From Micromonospora yangpuensis (GTDB lineage: Bacteria > Actinomycetota > Actinomycetes > Mycobacteriales > Micromonosporaceae), in assembly GCF_900091615.1 (NCBI RefSeq), contig NZ_FMIA01000002.1, forward strand, positions 1,178,001 through 1,242,000: a stretch of DNA of 64,000 bases. The letters are read 5' to 3'. A model generated the notes under the pieces. The model searched no databases and was not told the DNA's origin. It worked only from the letters and a program-made list of their open reading frames with translations. Below, piece by piece: positions 47,759 to 58,860 of this stretch. The position numbers were made by a program, and so were the translations under genes. The first letter of the stretch is position 1; each line of letters starts with the position of its first letter.

Positions 47759-47775
47759 CCCCTGACTGTCAGGGG
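47759..47775. promoter_or_regulatory. 17-bp palindrome between doxX and marR
   Basis: CCCCTGAC-T-GTCAGGGG overlaps the doxX stop codon (47769-47771) and ends 16 bases before the marR start. With a one-base centre it is better suited to a dimeric regulator operator than to an RNA hairpin; a weak attenuator cannot be excluded. Confidence 0.5.
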
Positions 47776-48215
47776 CCAAACGATATGGTCAGGGCCGTGC
47801 CGACGAAGAGGAGCTGCAGGACGGTGCGCGGCAGGAGGGGGGTGACCGGTCGCCCGTCCAGGGTCAGTCGACGCCGCGCGGCCGACACGTTCGCCGGGAA
47901 CATGGCGACCATCAGCACCGCCAGCGCGGCGGCCGTCGGTCGGGCGGTGGTCGGGAGGAGCAGGCCCACCGCGCCGGCCAGTTCCAGTACGCCGGTGAGG
48001 GTGACCAGGAGGTCGGGTCGGGGGAGTCGGGGCGGCACCATGGCGATCAGGTCCGCCCGGCGGCGGGGGGTGAAGTGCGCGATGCCGGTCAGGATGAAGA
48101 GGGCGGCGAGGCCGACCCGCAGGGCCGGCTGCCAGGCGTCGAGCGCGTCCACGCCGAGCAGGCCGGCCAGCCGGGCCAGGGCGGCGCCGACGATCAGTGC
48201 GAGCAGGGGTGCCAC
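47769..48215 (-). CDS. DoxX family membrane protein
   Basis: 148 residues with four hydrophobic helices: LLALIVGAALARLAGLLG, VGLAALFILTGIAHF, LLVTLTGVLELAGAVGLLL and a C-terminal LLFVGTALTISF. DoxX/DoxD-like proteins are small quinone-pathway or stress-related membrane proteins; TIGR-type members like this (with HFTPRR and ELAGAVGLLLP) have no set function. GTG at 48215 with GGAGGAGG upstream. It is the first gene of a four-gene operon with MarR and two ABC proteins, read away from three TetR-type operators. Confidence 0.85.
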   Translation of the reverse strand: MAPLLALIVGAALARLAGLLGVDALDAWQPALRVGLAALFILTGIAHFTPRRRADLIAMVPPRLPRPDLLVTLTGVLELAGAVGLLLPTTARPTAAALAVLMVAMFPANVSAARRRLTLDGRPVTPLLPRTVLQLLFVGTALTISFGP

Positions 48216-48235
48216 GGGACCTCCTCCGTCCGGAA

Positions 48236-48250
48236 CTTGTCAGTGACAAG
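48236..48250. promoter_or_regulatory. TetR-type operator 1
   Basis: CTTGTCA-G-TGACAAG, a perfect 15-bp palindrome 20 bases upstream of the doxX start codon. Identical half-sites recur at 48271 and 48304. Confidence 0.8.
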
Positions 48251-48270
48251 ACTTCCTCGCGGATCGCTAT

Positions 48271-48285
48271 CTTGTCAATGGCAAG
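48271..48285. promoter_or_regulatory. TetR-type operator 2
   Basis: CTTGTCA-A-TGGCAAG, one mismatch from the perfect palindrome. Midway between the divergent genes; ATCTTGTCA bases could overlap both promoters. Confidence 0.75.
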
Positions 48286-48303
48286 ATTCTCCCGAGCTGT
48301 CAT

Positions 48304-48318
48304 CTTGTCAACGACAAG
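48304..48318. promoter_or_regulatory. TetR-type operator 3
   Basis: CTTGTCA-A-CGACAAG, one mismatch, 13 bases upstream of the tetR start codon. Spacing between the three sites is 35 and 33 bp, about three helical turns, so bound dimers would lie on nearly one face. Confidence 0.78.
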
Positions 48319-48331
48319 TTATTCTTTCCGG

Positions 48332-48913
48332 GTGACCGGACCACGTGCGTACCATCACGGCGACCTGCGCCGGGTCTTGCTCCGCGCCGCCGTGACGGCG
48401 CTCGACGAGGTCGGGCCGGCGGCGCTCAGCCTGCGCGACCTGGCTCGGCGGGCGGGTGTCTCGCACGCCGCGCCGGCCCACCACTTCGGCGACAAGGCCG
48501 GGCTGCTCACCGCCCTGGCCGTGGAGGGCTTCGACCTGCTGGCCGAGGCACTGCGAGCCGCCGGCGGCGACCTGCTCGACGCCGGCGTGGCGTACGTCCG
48601 GTTCGCGGTCGACCACCGCGCGCACTTCGAGGTGATGTTCCGGCCGGAGCTCTACCGGCCCGACGACGCCGCGGTGGTCGCCGCCCGGGCCAGGGCCGGT
48701 GCCGAGTTGCGCGCGGGGGTGGGCGGCCGGTCGACCGGCCCGGCCGAGGAGCGGGAGGCCGACGTCCTGGCTGCCTGGTCGATCGTGCACGGCTTCGCCA
48801 CCCTCTGGCTGTCCGGCGCGTTCCCCGAGCGGGTCGGCGCGGACCCGGAGGCCGCCGCCCGGGTCGTCATCCGCCGGCTCTTCACCTCCCGCCCCGAGTC
48901 GGCCGACAGCTGA
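48332..48913 (+). CDS. TetR/AcrR family transcriptional regulator
   Basis: 193 residues from GTG 48332. DNA-binding domain: YHHGDLRRVLLRAAVTALDEVG, LSLRDLARRAGVSHAAPAHHFGDKAGLLTALAVEG in sequence; the C-terminal ligand domain (WHG/TetR_C type) has VDHRAHFEVMFRPELY and AWSIVHGFATLWLSG. It is divergent from the doxX-marR-ABC-ABC operon, and the 116-bp shared region contains three palindromic operators, so it very likely represses both itself and the exporter operon, which is unusual in also holding a MarR gene. Confidence 0.92.
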   Translation: MTGPRAYHHGDLRRVLLRAAVTALDEVGPAALSLRDLARRAGVSHAAPAHHFGDKAGLLTALAVEGFDLLAEALRAAGGDLLDAGVAYVRFAVDHRAHFEVMFRPELYRPDDAAVVAARARAGAELRAGVGGRSTGPAEEREADVLAAWSIVHGFATLWLSGAFPERVGADPEAAARVVIRRLFTSRPESADS

Positions 48914-48986
48914 CGGGCGCCGAGCGGCTGCGGGTCGCGCGGGTCCGGCCCCGGACCGGACTGGCCGCGCAGCCTCGGCGCCGGGG

Positions 48987-49499
48987 TCAGGCCGGGCGGC
49001 GGGGCGGGTCGGTGGGGCTGGCCGCGGCGTACCCGCGCATCACCTCGGCGACCTCGCGCAGGAACGCGGTGGTGGCGGCGGCCTGCTCCGGGGTGAGCCG
49101 GTCGACCGCCTGCTCGATCCCGGCCAGCATCGGGTCCAACGCCTCGACGACCTCGGTGAAAGCCTGCTCGGTGACCTGCAGGGCGACCCGGCGGCGGTCG
49201 CCCGGGTGCGGGGTCCGCTCGACGTGGCCGGCCTGTACCAGGCGGTCGACCAGGGTGGTCGCGGAGGCGGACCGGATGCCGAGCCGGTTGCCCAGCTCGA
49301 CCGGGCCGAGCGGCTCCGGGCTGGAGACGAGGTGGTCGATCGCGGCGGCGTCGGTCGCGCCGATGCCCAGCCGTCTGGCGAGGGCACCCCGGGTGTCCCC
49401 GGCGGCCCGGATCACCGCGCGCAGGGCGCGGGCGGTCTCGCTGCGGCCCGGACTCTCCCGGGGTCCCTGGTGTGTCGACGTTGACCCGGTGCCCGCCAT
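48987..49499 (-). CDS. MarR family transcriptional regulator
   Basis: 170 residues, ATG 49499 without a clear ribosome site. Helices and wing: ALRAVIRAAGDTRGALARRLGIGATDAAAIDHL, LGPVELGNRLGIRSASATTLVDRLVQAGHVERTPHPGDRRRVALQV in order, followed by a C-terminal dimerisation helix. Divergent from an MFS drug exporter; the 54-bp gap holds a perfect GCTAGAT-type palindrome. Likely represses the exporter and itself until an aromatic or cationic drug binds. Confidence 0.9.
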   Translation of the reverse strand: MAGTGSTSTHQGPRESPGRSETARALRAVIRAAGDTRGALARRLGIGATDAAAIDHLVSSPEPLGPVELGNRLGIRSASATTLVDRLVQAGHVERTPHPGDRRRVALQVTEQAFTEVVEALDPMLAGIEQAVDRLTPEQAAATTAFLREVAEVMRGYAAASPTDPPRRPA

Positions 49500-49523
49500 G
49501 GGTAGAAGCTAGCAGCACAGGTA

Positions 49524-49538
49524 GCTAGATAATCTAGC
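49524..49538. promoter_or_regulatory. Putative MarR operator in the marR-MFS divergent gap
   Basis: GCTAGAT-A-ATCTAGC is a perfect 15-bp palindrome; a shorter GCTAGC lies 10 bases away at 49508-49513. The AGATAAT core could be the -10 of the exporter, so binding would block it. Confidence 0.75.
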
Positions 49539-49553
49539 AATCAGGGAGGCGTC

Positions 49554-53303
<3,750 letters not shown>

Positions 53304-53345
53304 ACCAGTCCAACTGAACTTTCTGCACTGCCATAAGCTGAGCTG

Positions 53346-54281
53346 ATGGAAAGGCTGGACGCCACGCAGCTGCGTACCCTCGCCGCCGTGGTGGCCGAGG
53401 GCAGCTTCGAGGCCGCCGCCCAGACGCTGCACGTCAGCCAGTCGGCGGTCAGCCAGCGGATCCAAGCCCTGGAGGCCACCGTCGGGCAGGTCCTGGTCCG
53501 GCGCAGCCGCCCCTGCCGGGCAACCACCGCGGGCCAACCGCTGCTACGGCTCGCCGGGCAGCTGCTCCTGCTGGAGCGGGAGGCGTTGACCGAGGCCCGC
53601 GGCCCGCTGACCGGTACGCCCCACGCCCCCGGCGCACCCGTCCGTACCCGGGTGGCGGTGGTGGCCAACGCCGACTCCCTGGCCACCTGGTTCGTCACCG
53701 CGCTGGCCCGGCTCCCGGCGGAACTGGCGGTCTCCTTCGACATCCGGCAGGACGACCAGGAGCACACCGCCGAGCTGCTCCGCGACGGCTCGGTGATGGC
53801 CGGGGTGACCGCCCAGCGGGTAGCGGTGCAAGGCTGCCGGGTACGCCCACTCGGCGCCATGCGCTACCTCGCGCTGGCCGCACCCGCCGCGGCCGCCCAC
53901 TGGTTCCCGGACGGCCTGACCGTCCCGGCCCCGCCTGCGGCGGCTTTGGCGCTTGCGGTGGCCCCGGTTGTCGTCTTCGATCGCCGGGACCGGGTGCAGC
54001 ACCGGTTCATCCGGTCGCTGGTCGGGCGGGACCTCGACCCACCGGTGCACTACGTGCCGTCGGTGCCCGCCTTCAGCGAGGCGATCCGCCGTGGCCTGGG
54101 CTGGGGCCTGGTGCCCGAGCAGATCGCCCACGCCGACCTCGCCAGCGGTGCCTGCGTGGACCTCACCCCCGGCCGGTACGTCGACGTGCCGCTGTACTGG
54201 CAACACTGGCGGCTCGACTCACCGGTCCTGGACACCCTCACCGACGCCGTCCGCTCCGCCGCCGCCGACGCCCTACGCTGA
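53346..54281 (+). CDS. LysR-family regulator ArgP/LysG type
   Basis: 311 residues. N-terminal helix-turn-helix: LDATQLRTLAAVVAEGSFEAAAQTLHVSQSAVSQRIQALE-type block and VGQVLVRRSRPCRATTAG, which is characteristic of ArgP (rather than other LysR). The effector domain has VVANADSLATWFVTAL and GLGWGLVPEQIA. It is divergent from lysE and separated by 42 bp, so both promoters and the operator overlap; the ATG has no ribosome site and is likely leaderless. Confidence 0.93.
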   Translation: MERLDATQLRTLAAVVAEGSFEAAAQTLHVSQSAVSQRIQALEATVGQVLVRRSRPCRATTAGQPLLRLAGQLLLLEREALTEARGPLTGTPHAPGAPVRTRVAVVANADSLATWFVTALARLPAELAVSFDIRQDDQEHTAELLRDGSVMAGVTAQRVAVQGCRVRPLGAMRYLALAAPAAAAHWFPDGLTVPAPPAAALALAVAPVVVFDRRDRVQHRFIRSLVGRDLDPPVHYVPSVPAFSEAIRRGLGWGLVPEQIAHADLASGACVDLTPGRYVDVPLYWQHWRLDSPVLDTLTDAVRSAAADALR

Positions 54282-54283
54282 AC

Positions 54284-54370
54284 CGCGCCGTAGCGCCTTC
54301 CGCCGTAGCAACCCCCGCCGTAGCGCCTTGCGCCATCACGCCTTCCGCCGGTAGCGCCTCGGGCCCGAGG
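54284..54370. repeat. Short CGCCGTAGC repeats in the argP-accA gap
   Basis: CGCCGTAGCGCCTTCCGCCGTAGCAACC then CGCCGTAGCGCCTTGCGCC and CGCCGGTAGCGCC: three CGCCGTAGC cores and one CGCCGGTAGC in 60 bp. No gene is seen. Confidence 0.6.
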
Positions 54371-54424
54371 TGTGAGCGGGGTGCCCCGCTATACCGAAAG
54401 CGTTAACAGGGGGCCCTTCCTTAC
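54371..54424 (-). repeat. 55-bp dispersed element, copy C (supplies a stop codon)
   Basis: Reading on the minus strand: TAAGGAAGGGCCCCC, GTTAACGCTTTCGGTATAGC, GGGG-CA-CCCC, GCTCACA. The first TAA (54421-54423) is the stop codon of accA, so the coding region ends inside the element. Confidence 0.88.
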
Positions 54425-56172
54425 GAGATGGTGCAGATGGGGGTGCCGGCGGTGATCACCGCGCCGACCTCGGCGGCCAGGCCGTTGACCGTGCCCGCCC
54501 TGTGGGCGTGCAGCGGCTGCTCCATCTTCATCGCCTCCAGCACCACCACCAGATCGCCCTCGGTGACGATGTCGCCGTCGGCCACCGCGATCTTCACGAT
54601 CGTGCCCTGCATCGGGGAGGTGAGCGCGTCCCCGCTCACCGCCGCGCCGGCCTTGGCCCCGCCGCCGCGTCGGGCCGGCTTGCGGGCACCGGGGACGGCG
54701 CTGGTCGTACCACCGCCGAAGCCGGCGGGGAGGCTGACCTCCAGCCGCTTGCCGCCCACCTCGACCACGACGGTTTCCCGCTCGGCGGCCGGCTCGGCGG
54801 GGCCGGCCACGGCGGCGAACGGTGGCACGGTGTTGTCGAACTCGGTCTCGATCCACCGGGTGTGCACGGTGAACGGCTCGGCGGTGAAGGCCTCGTCGCG
54901 CACCACGAGCCGGTGGAAGGGCAGTGCGGTGGCCATCCCCTCGACCACCATCTCGTCCAACGCCCGGCGGGCCCGTTCCAGGGCCTCGGTCCGGGTCTCA
55001 CCGGTGACGATCACCTTGGCCAGCAACGAGTCGAAGTTGCCGCTGACCACGTCACCGGCGGCGACGCCGGTGTCCACCCGCACCCCCGGTCCGGTGGGCA
55101 GCCGCAGTGCGGTGACCGTGCCCGGGGCGGGCAGGAAGTCGCGGCCCGGGTCCTCCCCGTTGATCCGGAACTCGATGGCGTGCCCGCGTGGGGTCGGGTC
55201 GGTGGTGTGCCGTAGCTGCTCCCCTTCGGCGATCCGGAACTGCTCACGGACCAGGTCGATGCCGGCGGTCTCCTCGGTGACCGGGTGCTCCACCTGCAGC
55301 CGGGTGTTCACCTCCAGGAAGGAGATGGTGCCGTCCCCGCCGACCAGGTATTCCACCGTGCCCGCGCCGTGGTAGCCGGCCTCCCGGCAGATCGCCTTGG
55401 CGCTGTCGTGGATCTGGGCCCGCTGGGCGTCGGTGAGGAACGGCGCGGGTGCCTCCTCCACCAGCTTCTGGTGCCGGCGCTGCAACGAGCAGTCCCGGGT
55501 GCCGACCACGATCACGTTGCCGTGCTGGTCGGCCAGGACCTGCGCCTCGACGTGCCGGGGCTGGTCCAGGTACCGCTCGACGAAGCACTCGCCCCGACCG
55601 AACGCGGCGACCGCCTCCCGGGTGGCCGACTCGAACAGCTGCGGGATCTCCGTCATGCTGCGGGCGACCTTCAGGCCACGCCCGCCACCACCGAAGGCGG
55701 CCTTGATGGCGACCGGCAGCCCGTGCTCGGCGGCGAACGCCATCACCTCCTGCGGGTCGGCGACCGGGTCGGCGGTGCCGGGGACCAGGGGAGCGCCGGC
55801 CCGTTGGGCGATGTGCCGGGCGGTCACCTTGTCGCCGAGGTCGCGGATCGCCTGCGGGGTCGGCCCGATCCAGGTCAGCCCGGCGTCGATCACCGCCTGG
55901 GCGAAGTCGGCGTTCTCGGAGAGAAAGCCGTACCCGGGGTGGACGGCGTCCGCGCCGGAGCGGGCGGCCACGTCCAGCAGCTTGTCGATCCGCAGGTACG
56001 TCTCGGCCGCGCTGTCCCCACCGAGGGCGTACGCCTCGTCGGCCCCGGTGACGTGCAGCGCCTGCCGGTCGGAGTCGGCGTAGACGGCGACGCTGCCCAG
56101 CCCGGCGTCGCGGCAGGCCCGGATGACGCGGACGGCGATCTCGCCGCGGTTGGCGATGAGTACCTTGCGCAC
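54421..56172 (-). CDS. accA: Acetyl/propionyl-CoA carboxylase alpha chain (biotin carboxylase + biotin carrier)
   Basis: 583 residues. Biotin carboxylase: [38 protein letters not shown] loop [48 protein letters not shown] and [13 protein letters not shown]. The C-terminal 75 residues are the biotin carrier domain with [15 protein letters not shown] (biotinylated Lys). It carboxylates biotin for a beta subunit that transfers CO2 to acetyl-, propionyl- or butyryl-CoA. With maf and accE it forms the conserved actinobacterial carboxylase neighbourhood, but the beta gene is not in the window. Its stop codon is provided by a dispersed element. Confidence 0.95.
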   Translation of the reverse strand: MRKVLIANRGEIAVRVIRACRDAGLGSVAVYADSDRQALHVTGADEAYALGGDSAAETYLRIDKLLDVAARSGADAVHPGYGFLSENADFAQAVIDAGLTWIGPTPQAIRDLGDKVTARHIAQRAGAPLVPGTADPVADPQEVMAFAAEHGLPVAIKAAFGGGGRGLKVARSMTEIPQLFESATREAVAAFGRGECFVERYLDQPRHVEAQVLADQHGNVIVVGTRDCSLQRRHQKLVEEAPAPFLTDAQRAQIHDSAKAICREAGYHGAGTVEYLVGGDGTISFLEVNTRLQVEHPVTEETAGIDLVREQFRIAEGEQLRHTTDPTPRGHAIEFRINGEDPGRDFLPAPGTVTALRLPTGPGVRVDTGVAAGDVVSGNFDSLLAKVIVTGETRTEALERARRALDEMVVEGMATALPFHRLVVRDEAFTAEPFTVHTRWIETEFDNTVPPFAAVAGPAEPAAERETVVVEVGGKRLEVSLPAGFGGGTTSAVPGARKPARRGGGAKAGAAVSGDALTSPMQGTIVKIAVADGDIVTEGDLVVVLEAMKMEQPLHAHRAGTVNGLAAEVGAVITAGTPICTIS

Positions 56173-56293
56173 CTTGGTGGCTCCTCCCGGGAGGTCGTTG
56201 ACCGGGAGTGTATCGGCCCCACTACGCTCACCTAACGATCGCTAAGTGTGGCATTCTGCACTCCACCCCAGCTCACCGCCACCCACCCCCACC

Positions 56294-56348
56294 TGCAAGG
56301 AAGGGCCCCCTGTTAACGCTTTCGGTATAGCGGGGAACCCCTCTCACA
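56294..56348 (+). repeat. 55-bp dispersed element, copy D
   Basis: TGCAAGGAAGGGCCCCC, GTTAACGCTTTCGGTATAGC, GGGG-AA-CCCC, CTCTCACA. It lies between the accA start and the O-methyltransferase stop, 15 bases from the latter, in opposite polarity to copies A-C relative to the gene it follows. Confidence 0.88.
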
Positions 56349-56363
56349 CCTCGCGGACAGGCG

Positions 56364-57017
56364 TCAGCGGACCCGGGCCAGGGTGAGGCCGTCCGCCACC
56401 GGCAGCATGACCGCCTCGACCCGGACATCGGCGAGCACGTCGTCGTTGAAGGCGGCGATGGCCCGGTCGGCCTCGTCCCGGGGCGCCACCACCCGGCCGC
56501 CCCGCAGCACGTTGTCCACCAGGATCAGCCCACCCGGCCGCATCCGGGGCACCAGCTCCGCCCAGTAGACCGGATAGCCGGTCTTGTCGGCGTCGACGAA
56601 CGCCAGGTCCAGGTACCGTTCCTGCGGCAACTCGCGCAGCGTCTCGGCGGCCGGCCCGATCCGCAGCTCGATCCGGTCGTCGACCCCGGCCCGCGCCCAG
56701 TAACGCCGGGCGATGCCGGTGTACTCCGTCGAGATGTCGAAGCAGGTCAACCGCCCGCCGTCGGCGAGACCACGGGCGATCGCCAGCGACGACAGCCCGG
56801 TGAAGGTACCCACCTCCACCGCCTGCCGTACGCCGGCGATCCGGGTGAGCAGGGTCAGGAACGCGGCCTGCTCCGGCGCGATCTGCATGCCGGCCTCCGC
56901 CGGCAACGCCGCCAGGGTCTCCTCGGCCAGGTCACGCATGATCTGGTCCGGCGGCGATCCGTGCGCCACCAGGTACGCGTGCAGTTCATCGGTAAGCGGC
57001 AGCGACTTCAAGGTCAT
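56364..57017 (-). CDS. SAM-dependent O-methyltransferase (class I, catechol-O-MT-like)
   Basis: 217 residues. Motif I VEVGTFTGLSSLAIARGL, LTCFDISTEYTGIARRYWARAG, LDLAFVDADKTGYPVYW (metal-binding Asp) and ILVDNVLRGGRVV, all of the O-methyltransferase 3 family (MdmC/CCoAOMT). It methylates a hydroxyl group of a small aromatic or similar substrate, unknown here. A TAACGT hexamer is six bases before the ATG, so its mRNA is probably leaderless although it is in line with maf. It is located between maf and accA in the carboxylase neighbourhood. Confidence 0.9.
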   Translation of the reverse strand: MTLKSLPLTDELHAYLVAHGSPPDQIMRDLAEETLAALPAEAGMQIAPEQAAFLTLLTRIAGVRQAVEVGTFTGLSSLAIARGLADGGRLTCFDISTEYTGIARRYWARAGVDDRIELRIGPAAETLRELPQERYLDLAFVDADKTGYPVYWAELVPRMRPGGLILVDNVLRGGRVVAPRDEADRAIAAFNDDVLADVRVEAVMLPVADGLTLARVR

Positions 57018-57023
57018 GCCTGG

Positions 57024-57029
57024 ACGTTA
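57024..57029 (-). promoter_or_regulatory. Probable -10 hexamer of the O-methyltransferase gene (leaderless)
   Basis: TAACGT on the minus strand followed by CCAGGC and the ATG; no ribosome site. Confidence 0.45.
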
Positions 57030-57683
57030 GACCAGTGGTTGCACCGATTGTCCGCCCGGCGCGACCTTCGTCCACAGATCGACGATCCGCAGCCCCAGGT
57101 CGGCGAGCAGCCGGCGCAGCAGCGGCAGTGACAAGCCGACGACCGTACTCGGGTCGCCCTCGATCCCGTCCAGGAACACCCCGCCGATCCCGTCGATCGT
57201 GAACGCACCGGCCACCGCCAACGGCTCACCGGTGGCGACGTACGCCGCGATCTCCTCGTCGTCGATCTCGGCGAAGTGCACCACGGTCGAGGCGACCGCC
57301 TCGGCCCGCCGCCCGTCACCGACCTCGATCAGGCAGTGTCCGGTGTGCAGCACCCCGCTACGCCCCCGCATCCGCTCCCACCGCCGGCTGGCGTCCGCCG
57401 CGTCGACCGGCTTGCCGAGAATCTCCCCGTCGAAGGCCAGCACCGAATCGCAGCCGATCACCAACGTCCGCTCGTCGGCACCGGTCCGTAGCCGACCGAG
57501 CACCGCCTCCGCCTTCAGTCGGGCCAGCTCCAGACACAGATCCTCGGCCCGCTCGCTGACCACCTGGGACTCGTCGACCCCACTGACCAGCACGTCGGGC
57601 TCGATCCCGGCGGCCTGCAGCAACTTACGACGGGCAGGGCTCGCCGAGGCGAGCACGAGACGTAACGGCATCGAGTCAGGCAC
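57027..57683 (-). CDS. maf: Maf family nucleotide pyrophosphatase
   Basis: 218 residues. SASPARRKLLQAAG signature at the N-terminus, VIGCDSVLAFDGEILGKPVDA, HTGHCLIEVG and GAFTIDGIGGVFLDGIEGD. Maf proteins hydrolyse non-canonical or modified nucleoside triphosphates to the monophosphates (house-cleaning) and are tied to septum control in some bacteria. GTG 57683 has TAGGTT six bases upstream. In S. coelicolor maf lies between the carboxylase alpha gene and accE; here the mycosin gene immediately follows upstream (10 bp away) instead of accE. Confidence 0.94.
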   Translation of the reverse strand: MPDSMPLRLVLASASPARRKLLQAAGIEPDVLVSGVDESQVVSERAEDLCLELARLKAEAVLGRLRTGADERTLVIGCDSVLAFDGEILGKPVDAADASRRWERMRGRSGVLHTGHCLIEVGDGRRAEAVASTVVHFAEIDDEEIAAYVATGEPLAVAGAFTIDGIGGVFLDGIEGDPSTVVGLSLPLLRRLLADLGLRIVDLWTKVAPGGQSVQPLV

Positions 57684-57689
57684 GCCCCG

Positions 57690-57695
57690 AACCTA
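57690..57695 (-). promoter_or_regulatory. Probable -10 hexamer of maf (leaderless)
   Basis: TAGGTT on the minus strand, then CGGGGC and the GTG of maf. It lies just inside the end of the mycosin gene, so maf can be transcribed independently of the cassette before it. Confidence 0.5.
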
Positions 57696-58859
57696 CCGGC
57701 TGATCCTCGGCGGTGGATCGTCGCCACGACGCCGACGCCGGACCACGTACGCCCACGCTCCGCCGCCCACCACCAACACCCCGAGCGTGACCAGACCGCG
57801 CACCGTCGACCCGTCGCCGCCCGCCCCCCGACCATCCGCCACCGGCCCGGCCGCCGTCGAGGTCGGTCCCTGACCCGCCGACGCATCCGCCGTCGGCAGT
57901 GCCGACCAAGACGGGGGTACGTCTGCCGTCAGCGCCGCCACCAGATCGATCACCCCATACCCGTACTGGTCGTCCCGACCGGGCGGCCCCTTGTCGACAG
58001 CGGTGTAGGTGAGCCGGTGTACGACCTCACGTGCCGGCAGCGACGGGTACTTCGCCCGAATCAACGCCACCGCCCCCGCCACAATCGCAGTGGCCCCGCT
58101 GGTGCCGGTTCCCTTCGAATACTTGCCCTGGTAGCTGGTGCTGTAGAGGTCGACAGCGGGCGCAACCACATCGATCTCCGGCCCGGTAACCGAAACAGTT
58201 GCGTGGTTGCCCTCCCGATCGATGCCTCCCACCGCAACGACGCCGGGTTCGCTGGCCGGGTACCCGACAGCCTGCTCCCGGGGCTGATTCCCTGCGCCCG
58301 CAACTACAACAATATTTGAAGCGGCTGCTTGTCGGACTGCCTGAGTAAGTCGAGGGCTGGAGCCTCCACCGCTGGAGATGCTGATGACATCTGCGCCGCG
58401 GGAGACAGCATACTCAACGCCTTGAGCGAGGGCCTCCGGGTCGCCATCTGCCAGCGGCGGGGAATCATAGATGGGAAGGATCTTTGCCTTTGGTGCGACC
58501 CCTAGAGCGCCGAGTTGACCTTGTCCGTGGGCGGCGATGAGGCCAGCCATGGAAGTGCCGTGACTGTCCTGGTCGCGTCGGCCGTCCCCGTTGCCCCCGG
58601 GAATTATATCTGTTCCTGGAAGAAGGTTTTCGCGAAGGTCGGGATGGGGATCAACGCCCGTATCCGGGACGGCTACTAAGATTCCTTCACCCTTGCCGAA
58701 TTTGTGAACTTTAGCAATTCGCAGGAATTGCAAGTGCCATTGCTCTCCTCGAATTCTCTCAAGGTCTGGATTTTGGTTGAACTGGAGACTGTTGGTGGGC
58801 GGGGCGGCTGCCAGAGTTAGTGCAATAATGGCCAGGAAGCGAAACGCGTAGGATGTCAA
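57693..58859 (-). CDS. Mycosin-like S8 subtilisin (type VII secretion-associated serine protease)
   Basis: 388 residues from TTG 58859, whose bases overlap the stop of the preceding gene (TTGA). Signal peptide/TM about 6-20 (FRFLAIIALTLAAAPP), then the protease: catalytic Asp66 in VAVPDTGVDPHPDL, His100 in DSHGTSMAGLIAA, oxyanion Asn191 in GAGNQP, Ser254 in GTGTSGATAIVAG. A Pro/Ala/Gly spacer, TM anchor GLVTLGVLVVGGGAWAYVV and basic tail RRRRRG close it: the mycosin (MycP) plan. Mycosins are part of ESX systems, but no eccB/C/D genes are here. The N-terminal half is encoded by DNA of only about 43-55% GC, far below the surroundings. Confidence 0.88.
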   Translation of the reverse strand: MTSYAFRFLAIIALTLAAAPPTNSLQFNQNPDLERIRGEQWHLQFLRIAKVHKFGKGEGILVAVPDTGVDPHPDLRENLLPGTDIIPGGNGDGRRDQDSHGTSMAGLIAAHGQGQLGALGVAPKAKILPIYDSPPLADGDPEALAQGVEYAVSRGADVISISSGGGSSPRLTQAVRQAAASNIVVVAGAGNQPREQAVGYPASEPGVVAVGGIDREGNHATVSVTGPEIDVVAPAVDLYSTSYQGKYSKGTGTSGATAIVAGAVALIRAKYPSLPAREVVHRLTYTAVDKGPPGRDDQYGYGVIDLVAALTADVPPSWSALPTADASAGQGPTSTAAGPVADGRGAGGDGSTVRGLVTLGVLVVGGGAWAYVVRRRRRGDDPPPRISR

Positions 58860-58860
58860 C
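58580..58860. other. Low-GC patch in the mycosin gene
   Basis: Line counts give about 43% GC at 58681-58740 and 50% at 58741-58800, against roughly 70% elsewhere. Third codon positions carry many A and T. The patch ends abruptly at the join with the secreted-protein gene, whose middle (59650-59750) is also AT-richer. Confidence 0.75.

Noticed and set aside
55285..56235. Long open frames antisense to accA and other genes
   Set aside because: They are by-products of high GC third positions. They show no family similarity, no ribosome sites, and high Arg/Pro/Ala content.
56364..57017. O-methyltransferase as part of a secondary-metabolite cluster
   Set aside because: No PKS, NRPS, terpene or tailoring genes are nearby; neighbours are maf, accA and a dispersed element.
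58580..58860. Low-GC segment as an insertion sequence
   Set aside because: It is wholly within the reading frame of a complete mycosin, with the catalytic triad conserved and no inverted repeats or transposase.
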